Positions 35,610-45,081 of a stretch of 64,000 nucleotides of DNA are shown here, in pieces (the first letter of the stretch is position 1; each line of letters starts with the position of its first letter). Below the pieces are notes generated by a model, which was not told the origin of the DNA, made no database searches, and was given only the letters and a program-made list of their open reading frames with translations. The position numbers and the translations under genes are program-made. Source of the stretch: Oxytricha trifallax (lineage: Eukaryota; Ciliophora; Spirotrichea; Sporadotrichida; Oxytrichidae); contig ARYC01001496.1 of assembly GCA_000711775.1 (NCBI GenBank), positions 32,333-96,332 on the forward strand, read 5' to 3'.

Positions 35610-37912
35610 GTTACATTTAATTAAAATCTACTAATACTGCTTTTATATCTGCATTAGATTACTTTTTAGGTAACAAATCATCTTTATAAAGATTCTTAGG
35701 CATAATAGATTTCTGAGGTGTTAAAAAATATTAAAAAAATTCTATACGAAATCAAAGCCATCAAACAGCTTAACTAAGAATGAATTTTATGCATTAATAA
35801 TAAAATATTTCTTACTTTTCAAGCTTTTTATCACTAATCAGTTTTTCTCTAGGATCATTTGGGTCTCCTGTTAGCTCATCACAATGAAAATATCTGTTTA
35901 ATATCTTCCTAATATACTATAATTTTTATCTTTGAGACTGACAGTTAAGGTTTTATTAACTGCCTAGCTACTATTAGCATGTTGGCTTACTGTTTATTTC
36001 TTACCACTATCTTGCTTAGATTTTTGGAAAGAATCTGACATATTAAAATTAAACAGTTCACTGTATTAACTTCGTGGTTCTTTTTATAGAGGTTGAACTT
36101 TCTTCACGGATCCTGGAGTTTATCGCTTTTTCAAGGGAAATTAAGCTGAAGTTTGTGAAAATGTATCTGAATCCTTTTAAAAATGCGATTAAAAAATTGC
36201 AAGGGAAAAAGTGTGGGTTATATAATTAATATATATTCTTTGGCTTTGTAGTCATAGAGGGATTTATTCCGAAACTGCTTCCAGATCTCTGACTGAAAGT
36301 ATTAGTCATGACTGAGTTTTCTGCACGTTCTTTATTAAGCAATTGCTTTATAATATCGTTTTGTTAAGACAATTAATGAGGTTTACTCATACCCAGAATC
36401 TTCTTCTGTTAATGAGAAAATCTTTATAATTAACCTATTGAAGTAGTCGATGTGTTATTTATAGGGTTAGTATTCGATGAGTTTCAATCAAATATATTAT
36501 AAGACCTCATCTAATTGATTGCTTCTCTCTATTATGAATTACCTCTATTCAAAACTTTTTAAAGTGAAGAAGCTGAGGAGCGCATGGGATCTATATTACT
36601 TCCACCTAGTGATTTCGGCAAATTGGCTTTATTATTTTCTTTGGCATTATTTTGGAATTATCCTGGCTACATTGAATTCTAACCACTCACATTATTATTT
36701 CTCCATTTTGCTGTTGTCTTAGAACCAATTCTCGGTTGATGAACTTGCTGTTGATTCTAGATTTCAGAAGCCTCGTCATCCTCTTAACCAGCTTTACTCT
36801 CTCGATCCTGTTCTTATTTAACGCGCTTATTTTATTGTTTAGAGTTCAATTTCATAGAAACCTGATACAAAGATTCAATATCGTCATCATCTCCCAGTTC
36901 ATTATCATATTCTTCATCGTAGTACTCTTCTTGCTATGAAATTTTCTTTGGTGATTAATTTTTCTGAGAATATTACGACCCAGTTTAGGGCTTCTGTTAT
37001 TTTACATCGCTAAAGAAATCATTAAAAAGTTCTTTCGCTTGATTGGCTTTATCCATCTATTCCCAAATTAATAAAAAATCTTCAAGATATACTTATATGT
37101 TAATGATAAAATTGCTTCAACTTCTATAACTCTTAATCAAGTTTATTATAAGCCCCATTGGATTCATTAGCCTTGGCTTTTACTTCATTGATCTTCACAA
37201 AAGATCTATAGTCTTTAGTTCTAATATTGTCAACAATCCCTCTGAAGTTCTTCTTCAATCCATCGAACTGCGAACTGATAAACTTTTCAAAGTGTTCAGC
37301 ATCAATCTAAGGATCGTCAGTGTCATTCTACTCATCATCATTCAGTCTCTGCAACCTCAATCCGAAGTTCTTCTCAAAGTCGTTTATAGCCTGATCTGTC
37401 TTAGCTTGTCCCTTCTACATTTTCTAAATGATCTCATTAAGCTTTCCTGCTCCATAAGTTCCTGCGTTTTATTGGTTGTTAGGATCATTGTCGAGATCAT
37501 CTCTCATAATGTTGCTCAATATAATGTTTGGATCATTCTCAGCTTCTTCTATGATTCTATCTCCAGCTAAAGTGCCCACTCTTGACTAGGTCATTTCTTG
37601 CTTTAACTTGAAGATTTCCTCTTTGAATTTGTAACCAGCTTCTACTATTTCTTCACGGTTGATTACTTCAATGAATGGTACTGCATTTTTCACTAGTTCT
37701 TTCAGACTATAAAATGGTATTATTTTAAAAATCATTATAGATTGATCGGTTTTTAGTCTGATTTGATGTCTTTCCACTTACTGTTTATGGACGCAAATTG
37801 GATTATCATTGAAAAATACTTCAGCTAAATTAGGAAGTTCACTTAAGATATCTACATTTTCTACTGAAAATATTCTGTTTTAAGATAGATCCAATACAGT
37901 TAAATTAGGGAA
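35610..37912 (-). CDS. leucine-rich-repeat protein, block 2 (later part of scrambled gene)
   Basis: Starts at the pointer 37893-37912 and continues the repeat begun at 26220: LDLSQNRIFSVENVDIL, then LPNLAEVFFNDNPICVHKHL. After an intron (37707-37781) comes a helical region (INDFEKNFGLRLQRLNDDEQ, FISSQFDGLKKNFRGIVDNI), then a Q/N-rich tail. IESs at 37082-37141, 36174-36241 and 35889-35906 and a junction at 35725-35809 keep the protein going to about VLVDFN near 35620. The final stop was not found. An in-frame TGA lies at 36484-36486 between RSYNIFD and NSSNTNPI, with coding-like sequence on both sides. Confidence 0.8.
35725..35809 (-). other. candidate IES, pointer AATATTTT
   Basis: Plus-strand AAAATATT at 35725-35732 and 35802-35809. 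Joining gives KLEKQEIFLTPQKSIMPKN if one T of the adjacent T run is an overcall; otherwise the phase is off by one. Confidence 0.4.
35889..35906 (-). other. mini-IES of 11 bp, pointer AGATATT
   Basis: Plus-strand AATATCT at 35889-35895 and 35900-35906, separated by only 4 bp. Removing 11 bp joins KNYSILGRY to FHCDELTGDPNDP; leaving it in shifts the frame into a TGA after about 20 codons. Confidence 0.65.
36174..36241 (-). other. candidate IES, pointer AAAG
   Basis: Plus-strand CTTT at 36174-36177 and 36238-36241, same codon phase. Excision joins SMTTKPK to DSDTFSQTSAQFPLKKR, linking the LRR tail to the downstream coding block. The pointer is short. Confidence 0.45.
37082..37141 (-). other. 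IES, pointer CTTGA
   Basis: Plus-strand TCAAG at 37082-37086 and 37137-37141. Removal of 55 bp joins NGAYNKLE to DFLLIWEQMDKANQ in frame; the retained version reaches TGA at once. Confidence 0.78.
37893..37912 (-). repeat. scrambled-gene pointer, LRR gene, copy 2
   Basis: Identical 20-bp partner of 26220-26239. On the minus strand it encodes the F-P-N-L-T-V segment of an LRR in both copies. Confidence 0.93.
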
Positions 37913-37964
37913 GAATAATAAATCATTAAAAAAATATATATGATATTATTATTTTTATATCAAT

Positions 37965-38451
37965 CTCAAAAAGTGTGTTGGTATCGAGTATTTGTAGGGA
38001 TTATTTGATTTAGCTACTCAAACAAGTATGGCAAAATTTAAATTAACTATAGATTCTTAAAAAAATTATTAAAGTTATAAAGACTACATGAGTACAGCTC
38101 AAGATAAATTTCCAAACGAAAACATTGTACCTGTGGAGATTCTTCAAGGAGACATGCTCCAATTAGATTGGAGTGATGCAGATATTATCTACGCCTCCTC
38201 TATTTGCTTCCCAGATGAAGTAATTTTTTTAAGTTATTTAATTAAATTTTTTATAGCTTGTTGAGGGCATAGTGGATTTGTGTGTGAAATTGAAGAAAGG
38301 ATCCAGAGTCTTAACACTCAAAAGCCTGCCTGAGAGGGAATATATGAAGTTAGAGTATTCTCTTAAAATCAAAATGTCTTGGGGTAGGTGTCAGGTGCTT
38401 ATGTACACTAAAATTACAGAGCCTGGAGTGACATCAGTTAAAAATAGTTGA
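37965..38451 (+). CDS. DOT1-like methyltransferase, C-terminal block of scrambled gene
   Basis: Starts at pointer CTCAAAAA (37965-37972) and reads LKKCVGIEYLQGLFDLATQT, then VEILQGDMLQLDWSDADI followed by IYASSICFPDE and, after an intron (38220-38257), CVKLKKGSRVLTLKSLP and KIKMSWGRCQVLMYTK. These match the second half of the DOT1-type SAM-dependent fold: the acidic GIE loop, the DWSDAD strand, and the final strand with S-W-G. The glycine-rich SAM motif is missing here; it is at about 53830 on the minus strand. Stop TGA 38449-38451. An internal ATG near 38022 is not the real start. Confidence 0.9.
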
Positions 38452-38646
38452 TAATAGAAACATTCTATTATATTGATAGAACTTTAGTAAAAAAATACAT
38501 AGCACAGCTTAATCTATGGAATTAGGAATTTAAAGACAGAAATATTTTCGATTTAATTTATTTTTATTAGAAACATGAAGATTTAAGATTAAGAAGATCA
38601 CATTGAATAACACAATATCTAGTAAAATAAATTGTTAAATTATAAA

Positions 38647-41138
38647 ATGTCTTATCCAAAGCGAAGTTTAGTAGGTTCTTCTATATCTCTAACTGATAGA
38701 GGAGATAAGAAAATTCAAAGAAAAGAACAATTAAAACAGCTTTTAATTAACAAATTTCGCTCTAAATTTGGGGTTAAGGCTAATGGAGAACATTAAGACT
38801 TTATCCTTTAAAAGGAAGTTACTAATTTTATTGAAAACGATTAACCAACAGAAGCCAACCTTATCAATTTAGAGAAACGTTTGTAATAAGTTTTTGGTAA
38901 CAATCAAGCTAACGAAAGCCATCAAATTAAACCAAGCTCATCAATCACAAACGCTCTATTACTATCTTAAAGATCCTCGTTGGTTATGCAAGACATTTAG
39001 AACAGCAAGGCTTTAGGGGGCTAAATTTCTAATGGTTTTTAAACTTAACGACTGGTGGGTGGAGATACTCAACAATCATTTAGATCGAGGTAATCAATGG
39101 GTAACTTGAGTCACAGATCAAATTCAAATTTAATGAAAAACACTGGTAACTTGATTTTGAATACAGGACTCAATCCATTATTATCACCACGGTATTAGAT
39201 TAGTACTAATGTCTCGAATCAAGAAGTTATACCATAGAGCCAACGAAGTCAAATGCGCAAATCTAGTATGGAATTTATTACATCTCCATCTGGCACTAAT
39301 TTTAAAGAAAATCTAATGCGTTAGTCCTAGGCATCATCCATGTTTTCAAACAATTTGTAGACGAATTCTTAGTCAGCTTTGCATCAGCCAAATGATGAAG
39401 AATATTGGAATAAAATTGTGTAAAACAATTTGGACCAGTTCAATAGAGAGAAAGAAGAAGCCAAACTCAAAGCTAAACAAAATCAAATTATTCTTAAAGA
39501 AGAACTTGCTAAATAAGTTTCAGCCTAACGTCGAGCCAAGCAGGATGAGTTGAAATAGGAATAGGAGTATGTTAGTCAGCAGCGTGCTGAATCTGAACTT
39601 TTTCCTAATATTTAACAAAGTCTTATTAATCATTTCTTTTAAACTGGCATAACTAAAAGACAACCAAAAGACTGAAGTCCTCAAGTTGAAAATCATCAAT
39701 GAAAAAGAAATCCGTGAAAAGTAAATTTAATAGAATCTACGTCATAGATAAAGCTCGTTAAATAAAGAAAAACATCAATAAGAGCAATAATTAAAATAAA
39801 TTGCTGAGGAACTGCACCAAGAAGAGCTGAAAGAGAAGGAGAGATAGAAAGTCATTAGAGAGCAGTAAATAAAGGAATATGAATAAAACGTAGTCTTGAG
39901 GTAGCAATAGAAGAAGTAATAACATACTGATGACATTTAAACCGTATAAACAAAGAAAGATATACAACTTAGTGGGGTTTTTGGGTTAATAAATAATTCA
40001 ATTCGTAATTTTAGCCATATTTTGTTATCAATTTAAATTTTGAATAATATTTTCACATTTAAATAGCAAATTTTATTAAAAATGTATAAACATACAAGTT
40101 TAATTATATAAGGACATTTATAATAAATTATTTTCATCAATATATTAGGAATTTATAACCAATTTCAACTTTCTCATGTGAAATTGTTTATAAAATAAAA
40201 TTGTAGTTAACAGGGATTTAATTGTTTTAGATAAATCATTTTATTTATTTTAAATACTTGAAAAATTATTAAAAATGTGTCGCAAGCTTTAATTAAATTT
40301 AATTAAGTTTATCTCATATAATAAATATTAAATCCACATTAGCTTTTGTTTAATTAATTTTTTTTTATTCCTAAATGCTAAAAAACCAATATGAATATTT
40401 TCATGATATTTTGGTATTTATATTACTGGATTCACTGGTGAGAAGGATTTGTTTAGTGATATTTTCGTTGAGAAACAGCATGTCTCCTATCAAAAGCGAC
40501 TAATCAGCGACCAAAGAATAGAATTAATTAAAGATAAGATAATAGCTGCAGACACTAAACAATCTCATATTTTCAATCAGACTGGCAGTGTAACTCAAAA
40601 CCAACAATCATACTTAAAAAATAAATCCCTATAGTATATACTGTGAATAATTTTCATGATAATTTCGATGTTAATACTTGTAAAAGCAAGAAGAGAAGAA
40701 GATTTAAGATTTGAAACAGAAAGAAAGACAGGTAAAACGCTATTTAGACATATAATTGCAGGAACAAGAGGCACAGCGTCAACTCAAGAAATTCTAAGAA
40801 ACTCAGGACACTCAGGTTATATATCAAGATGTAAAGAAGTACGAGGAGGAAGAGAAAACTAAGAAGGAGGAGTGGGAGCAGAAAATGAGGGAACATAAAG
40901 TCAGGATTGAAAAGCAAATTATGGACTAGAAGAATATGCGTAAATTTATAATAAATGGGTAGTGATAATTGAAATAAGTTAATGATTAAAGACCTTATTT
41001 ACTATTTATACATGTAATATGAGAGGGAGCGTTCAAGCTAAAATAATTAACACTAATGGGAATTCAATAGACATCAACAAAAGAGCCATAAATGATATTG
41101 AAAGTGGGCGCTCCTCAATTATCAAAAAACCTTTTTGA
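38647..41138 (+). CDS. coiled-coil protein
   Basis: ATG 38647 (MSYPKRSLVGSSISLTDRG). The first 240 or so residues are Ser/Gln/Asn-rich; the rest is a long charged coiled coil (KKYEEEEKTKKEEWEQKMRE). A GT-AG intron near 39621-39667 and another near 40732-40760 keep phase. Three IESs (39969-40458, 40610-40679, 40933-41021) interrupt the coil. The C-terminus is SVQAKIINTNGNSIDINKRA followed by INDIESGRSSIIKKPF, stop TGA 41136-41138. It ends about 110 bp before the AP-4 epsilon C-terminal block on the same strand. Likely cytoskeletal or ciliary; no family assigned. Confidence 0.78.
39969..40458 (+). other. IES, pointer TTAGTG
   Basis: TTAGTG at 39969-39974 and 40453-40458, same phase, enclosing 484 bp of strongly AT-rich DNA, the longest simple IES found here. 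Excision joins TKKDIQLS to DIFVEKQHVSYQ. Confidence 0.75.
40610..40679 (+). other. IES, pointer ATACTT
   Basis: ATACTT at 40610-40615 and 40674-40679. Removal of 64 bp joins TQNQQSYL to QKQEEKKIQDLKQ in frame. Confidence 0.75.
40933..41021 (+). other. IES, pointer AATATG
   Basis: AATATG at 40933-40938 and 41016-41021. Removal of 83 bp, which contains a TGA in frame, joins EKQIMDQKNM to RGSVQAKIINTNG. Confidence 0.75.
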
Positions 41139-41251
41139 CTTTATGAAAATTTCTTAGATAAAACATGATTTTTCATATTTCATTATTAAGAACATGTAAT
41201 TTTCTGATTTTTACAATTTTTCGCAGATCAATTCTTTATAATCTAATTATA

Positions 41252-41263
41252 TCATCTATCAGT
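41252..41263 (+). repeat. inverted scrambled-gene pointer, AP-4 epsilon, copy 1
   Basis: TCATCTATCAGT; reverse-complement partner at 43202-43213. Both copies encode S-S-I-S in the same codon phase. Confidence 0.93.
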
Positions 41264-43122
41264 GAGTATGAGAAGGAAAGTGAGGGAGAAAAGTTCAGAG
41301 ATTCTACAATCACAATTTACCTGAAAATCTTAAAGAAAAACACTATAATTCCAGACTCCATGCTTTAAGTCATTGCATGGATCATGGGTGAGTATGGTTC
41401 CACTCTTCCAAACCAAAAGAAAATTGTCTTAATAATTTTGCTTCATTTTTTAAAACTATTTTAAGAAGAAAATCACGAAAATATTGAACTACTTGAGTGA
41501 TGCAGCCTATAGACCATTGGAAGATGAACTAACCAGAGGATATATACTCACTGCAATTACTAAACTTCAGATGATTATGAATTTTGAAGAAAATCCCAAA
41601 GTTGAAATGGTTCATAGTATTTGTAAAGAGTTATCGTATTTTATCTATTTATGGAGTATAAATATAATGAAATGGTGATGGAGGATTACATCTAGAGCAA
41701 ACACGTTGATGTCCAATAACGTGCAATTGAATACAAGCAACTTCGTGAGAATCACCAACGTATCAGCAGCACAATCATGACTAAAATTCCCTTGAATGAA
41801 AACCAAATCCTCACCCAGGCTTTCGACTTTGAGCTTTCTTTCTTGAATGATTTCGTGCAGACTTAACTCTCAAGCGGCAAAAAAGAGTATGACTAGAGAA
41901 AGAGATAAGCTGGAGACTTGAATGGCTTGGATCTCGTTCTTTCTCAACAGAACAAAGGTGAGAAGGGATTAAACTATAAGCCTTATGAGACACCAGGTAT
42001 GTCTAGAATCAACACTGAACTACCTTAGAGTAACCCCTTATTCCAGTAGTAACCGCAGGTAAACCCAAATGACTCGATTTAATTGCAAAATGTGCAGAAA
42101 AAGGTATGGGGACAACCCTAACCAACACCAACTCCCATCGCAACTACAGGTGGTGCTAACAATACCCCTCATTATGAATCTGCTAATAATTTAAAACTAG
42201 CCACCAATCAAATGGAAAGCCTTGGAACTAATCCTGAATTACAGCCAAAACCTAAAGTTAGCGAGAAGTAACAACATAAAGCAGATGAAAAAATCAAGAA
42301 AGCTTTAATTAAATAAAAGTAATTTTTTGTATATAAAATTTGCCATATGTTTTATTTAACTATTTCATTTAATATGCTTCTGGGTTATTTGCTGGTATTG
42401 GAGATGCAAATGGCAAGAAAAGAGATGACAGTGAAGATTTATTAAACCAAATTTTATTTCAATTCTTATAATTGTTATTTAATTATATTAATATCAAAGA
42501 TAGCAGTGATGAAGATAAGAAGAAAAGAAGAAAGGATAAAAAGAAGAAGAAGCAGGAAGATCAAGAAGAAACCAAAGCAGGTAGTGATGTCTCAGCTATT
42601 ATGGGTGGTAATTTGCTTGAATTCGACATGCCAGCCTCCACAACTTCAATTAACGATGGTTTAGGCAGTTTGCTCGATCCAACCCCAACTATAAGCAATA
42701 CTCCTTAGTAACCAGTGGCCAATCTTTTGGAAGATCTCTTCTCTACAGGAGTATCATCAAACGTACCTCCAAGCATTGCCAATCACAGATTTAGCTCACT
42801 GCCTATTAACACTCAGCAATTCGGTGAACTCTGGGTCTAAAACCCAGTCGAAAAGAAAATTGTCTTGCAAATGCCATAAATATCCAGCCCTCAGGTTTAC
42901 TCTAATCAAATCAGAAAGTTAGACTTCAATGTTGTAGAGATCATAGGTAATGAAGTAATTAGTGCTGGATAATCACAGATAAATGGCTCTGTCAATCTCA
43001 TTCATTGTAGAGTAAATATTGGAGGCCACTTGGAACTTACTATTAAGGGATCTGATGTAAATACTGTCGATTCATTAGTAAATACACTCATCCCTCAAGT
43101 CCTTGCAAGCAGTCTATTCTGA
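41252..43122 (+). CDS. AP4E1: AP-4 complex subunit epsilon, C-terminal half of scrambled gene
   Basis: Begins at the pointer 41252-41263 (SSIS) and continues EYEKESEGEKFRDSTITIYL, VIAWIMGEYGSTLPNQKK, VDVQQRAIEYKQL, the large-adaptin trunk end, then DFELSFLNDFVQTQLSSG and a Q/K-rich hinge. The ear region holds FGELWVQNPVEKKIVLQMPQ and HCRVNIGGHLELTIKGS, ending at TGA 43120-43122. Four IESs must be removed. Together with the minus-strand half the protein has about 980 residues, in the range of AP-4 epsilon. AP-4 sorts cargo at the trans-Golgi network. Confidence 0.92.
41417..41473 (+). other. IES, pointer AAGAAAAT
   Basis: AAGAAAAT at 41417-41424 and 41466-41473. Excision of 49 bp joins GSTLPNQKK to ITKILNYLSDAAY in frame. 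Confidence 0.8.
41604..41676 (+). other. IES, pointer GAAATGGT
   Basis: GAAATGGT at 41604-41611 and 41669-41676. Removal of 65 bp gives ENPKVEMVMEDYIQSKHVDV, the expected adaptin segment. No intron choice restores this frame. Confidence 0.9.
42302..42379 (+). other. probable IES, pointer GCTT
   Basis: GCTT at 42302-42305 and 42376-42379. Excision joins ADEKIKKA to SGLFAGIGDANGKK. The flanking AT-rich 74 bp has no AG acceptor at the right place. Confidence 0.6.
42429..42509 (+). other. IES, pointer CAGTGA
   Basis: CAGTGA at 42429-42434 and 42504-42509. Excision of 75 bp joins GKKRDDS to DEDKKKRRKDKKKK. The retained stretch would also be open but encodes hydrophobic residues out of character with the hinge. 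Confidence 0.65.
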
Positions 43123-43201
43123 GTTTTCAATTATAATAATTTATTCTAACTAACTTTTGTAGTGAAAAATGGAATAATCAATATGTTTACCCTTTCTTTT
43201 T

Positions 43202-43213
43202 ACTGATAGATGA
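43202..43213 (-). repeat. inverted scrambled-gene pointer, AP-4 epsilon, copy 2
   Basis: ACTGATAGATGA on the plus strand, the exact reverse complement of 41252-41263. Downstream of it on the minus strand only a few unrelated codons precede a TGA at 43184-43186. Confidence 0.93.
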
Positions 43214-44627
43214 AATAAACTTATTTGAAAGATCGCTTGTTATGAGATCACCACCCATTTCATATAGTTTATTCATAGTTCTGACATACCAATTCTTGGA
43301 TGGCGCATAATCCTCACATAAACTGTTAATCTTAATGACTAAATCCTTCCTGACACTAGATTCAATAGGAGCTTCCTTCAAATAGCTCAACAGTTTTTCA
43401 GCAATAGCTTCAATGTTTTATTTGTTTGTCATTTTAAACAGTAAGTCTAGAGTTTTTATCTTTAGAGTGTCATCGGCATCTTCAAGGCAATCTACTACTA
43501 AACTTTAGTAGTTTAGAGTGTATACGGGATCAATTTTCACGATATAAGCAAGGCCAGTGATACCGATATATTTCAAGTTGTGAGACTCTGAGCTGAGGAA
43601 ACGTGAAATAGTTGTGGTTGCCGAATCAATCAAAGATTGAGAAGGATAGATGTTAGTAATTGTCTTCAAACACTGATAGACAAGAGCATATCCGATATTG
43701 ATTCCACTATCGTCTGCTCTCTTTAGTACTTAATTGATGATTTCATACATTTACTCACTAGTATGTTTATCATCTGCACCAAGGTATGAAAGAATCTCAA
43801 GGATTCTTATTTGAATCCAGGGAGCTGGGAGTCTATGATAATCATAGTCTCTTGGTAATCTGTGTTCAACAACTTGTTTCAGAATGACAACGAATGAATT
43901 GACTAGGTCTTTGAAATCTGCTGGTCTCTGTTTAACTTAATCACAGAAATAGTTCAGAGTTGCTGCCATTACAGAGGGATCTTTATCACAGAGACATTTC
44001 TTCATTTTTAGATCCATCTGATCAAAGATAGATGGGTAAGATTTATGCATCTTAATCATGACCATAACAGCCTTCTTTCTGATCATTTCATGAGCATGTG
44101 ATAGCAGTTTCTAGACTGCTTCATTGACAGCCATTAATATGTGCTAATTGCAAAGCTTACCGAGGACAGTGAGTGCTGACAACACTTCTAAATGATTCTT
44201 AGATTGCAAATCTCTTTGGATTGTGCAAATCATTAGAATTAGCAATTCTGAATTTTCATCAATAAAAAGTGAGCAAGCCAGATAACCGATCTTTTTCACT
44301 AATAAATTCTTGCTTTGAGTGAGGTTTACTGCGTGAATGTGTGAGAATGAAGCATCATGACCTAACATCTCCACGTATTTTTAAAGCAAAATTTTATCAT
44401 TTTAAAATTTAAAGTAAAACTCTATTAATTGGTGAATTTTACCAATAGATAGCTCTGATGAGCAGTTCTCTCATTTTCTTTTCTCCAAGATTTCTCTCTA
44501 AGAATTTCTATTTTAATATTTGCGCCTCAGCTGTAATAATCTTGTCCTCCTCTTATTTGGATCTTGACTCTCCAATAGACTTAACTAAGTCTAGTAATTC
44601 TTTTGATAAATGACCACTGCTTGACAT
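43202..44627 (-). CDS. AP4E1: AP-4 complex subunit epsilon, N-terminal half of scrambled gene
   Basis: ATG 44627, [20 protein letters not shown], then [39 protein letters not shown], the HEAT-repeat adaptin trunk ([20 protein letters not shown]), and [20 protein letters not shown]. These are characteristic of the epsilon trunk. The reading ends at [11 protein letters not shown], in the pointer 43202-43213, about 400 residues short of a full adaptin. The missing part is the plus-strand block at 41252-43122. The two halves face each other tail to tail, 79 bp apart. One small IES (44376-44447) interrupts it. Confidence 0.93.
44376..44447 (-). other. IES with 2-bp pointer TA
   Basis: Joining at TA (44446-44447 and 44376-44377) on the minus strand yields [17 protein letters not shown], exactly the AP-4 epsilon trunk. 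The internal GTAAAA donor has no matching AG acceptor, so a TA-bounded IES is the simplest reading. Confidence 0.7.
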
Positions 44628-44647
44628 CTTATTAATAAATTCTAAAT

Positions 44648-44663
44648 AAAACCCCAAAACCCC
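44648..44663 (+). repeat. telomere-type repeat (A4C4)2
   Basis: Two perfect units of the hypotrich telomere sequence, 20 bp upstream of the AP-4 epsilon start. Read toward that gene it is G4T4G4T4, the opposite orientation to a capping telomere at its 5' end. Candidates are the end of a telomere-bearing transposon or IES remnant, or chance. Confidence 0.6.
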
Positions 44664-45081
44664 TATATAAAAAACAATTTCTTTCATCAATATTAATTGG
44701 ATTGAGATTGTATGAATGATTATTTTCTACCCTATTAGTTTTTGATTACTTATTTTATAATTAATTATATTGAAATTGCAATGACTTCAGTATTAGCGAT
44801 TTAAATTAGTATATTCTGACTAGGAACTTATTAAATTTCAATAATTAATTCTCGATTAAATTATATCAATTTAATTTATTATTGTTTGCAAAATAAAATA
44901 ATAAAATAAAAAAGCACGCGATAAAAAACTTACAAAAAATATCATAATCAAACTTCAAGTCTTGCAAATATTAAAATAATGTTTTAAAATAAAGATAACA
45001 CATTATTGTATTTAATTTGAAGTAACAATGTATTTATTATATTTTATGTTTGCTAACATATAAAAAGAATCATAATAAATC
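44664..45081. other. AT-rich intergenic DNA
   Basis: No coding was seen. It lies between the AP-4 epsilon start and the kelch gene start, so it may hold the divergent 5' regions. Confidence 0.6.

Noticed and set aside
38022..38451. Stand-alone short methyltransferase starting at an internal ATG
   Set aside because: It would lack the glycine-rich SAM loop; the upstream codons to the pointer encode the conserved GIEYL segment.
42532..42552. Lys-rich run in the AP-4 epsilon hinge as a repeat expansion
   Set aside because: Short and typical of adaptin hinge regions; not an unusual expansion.
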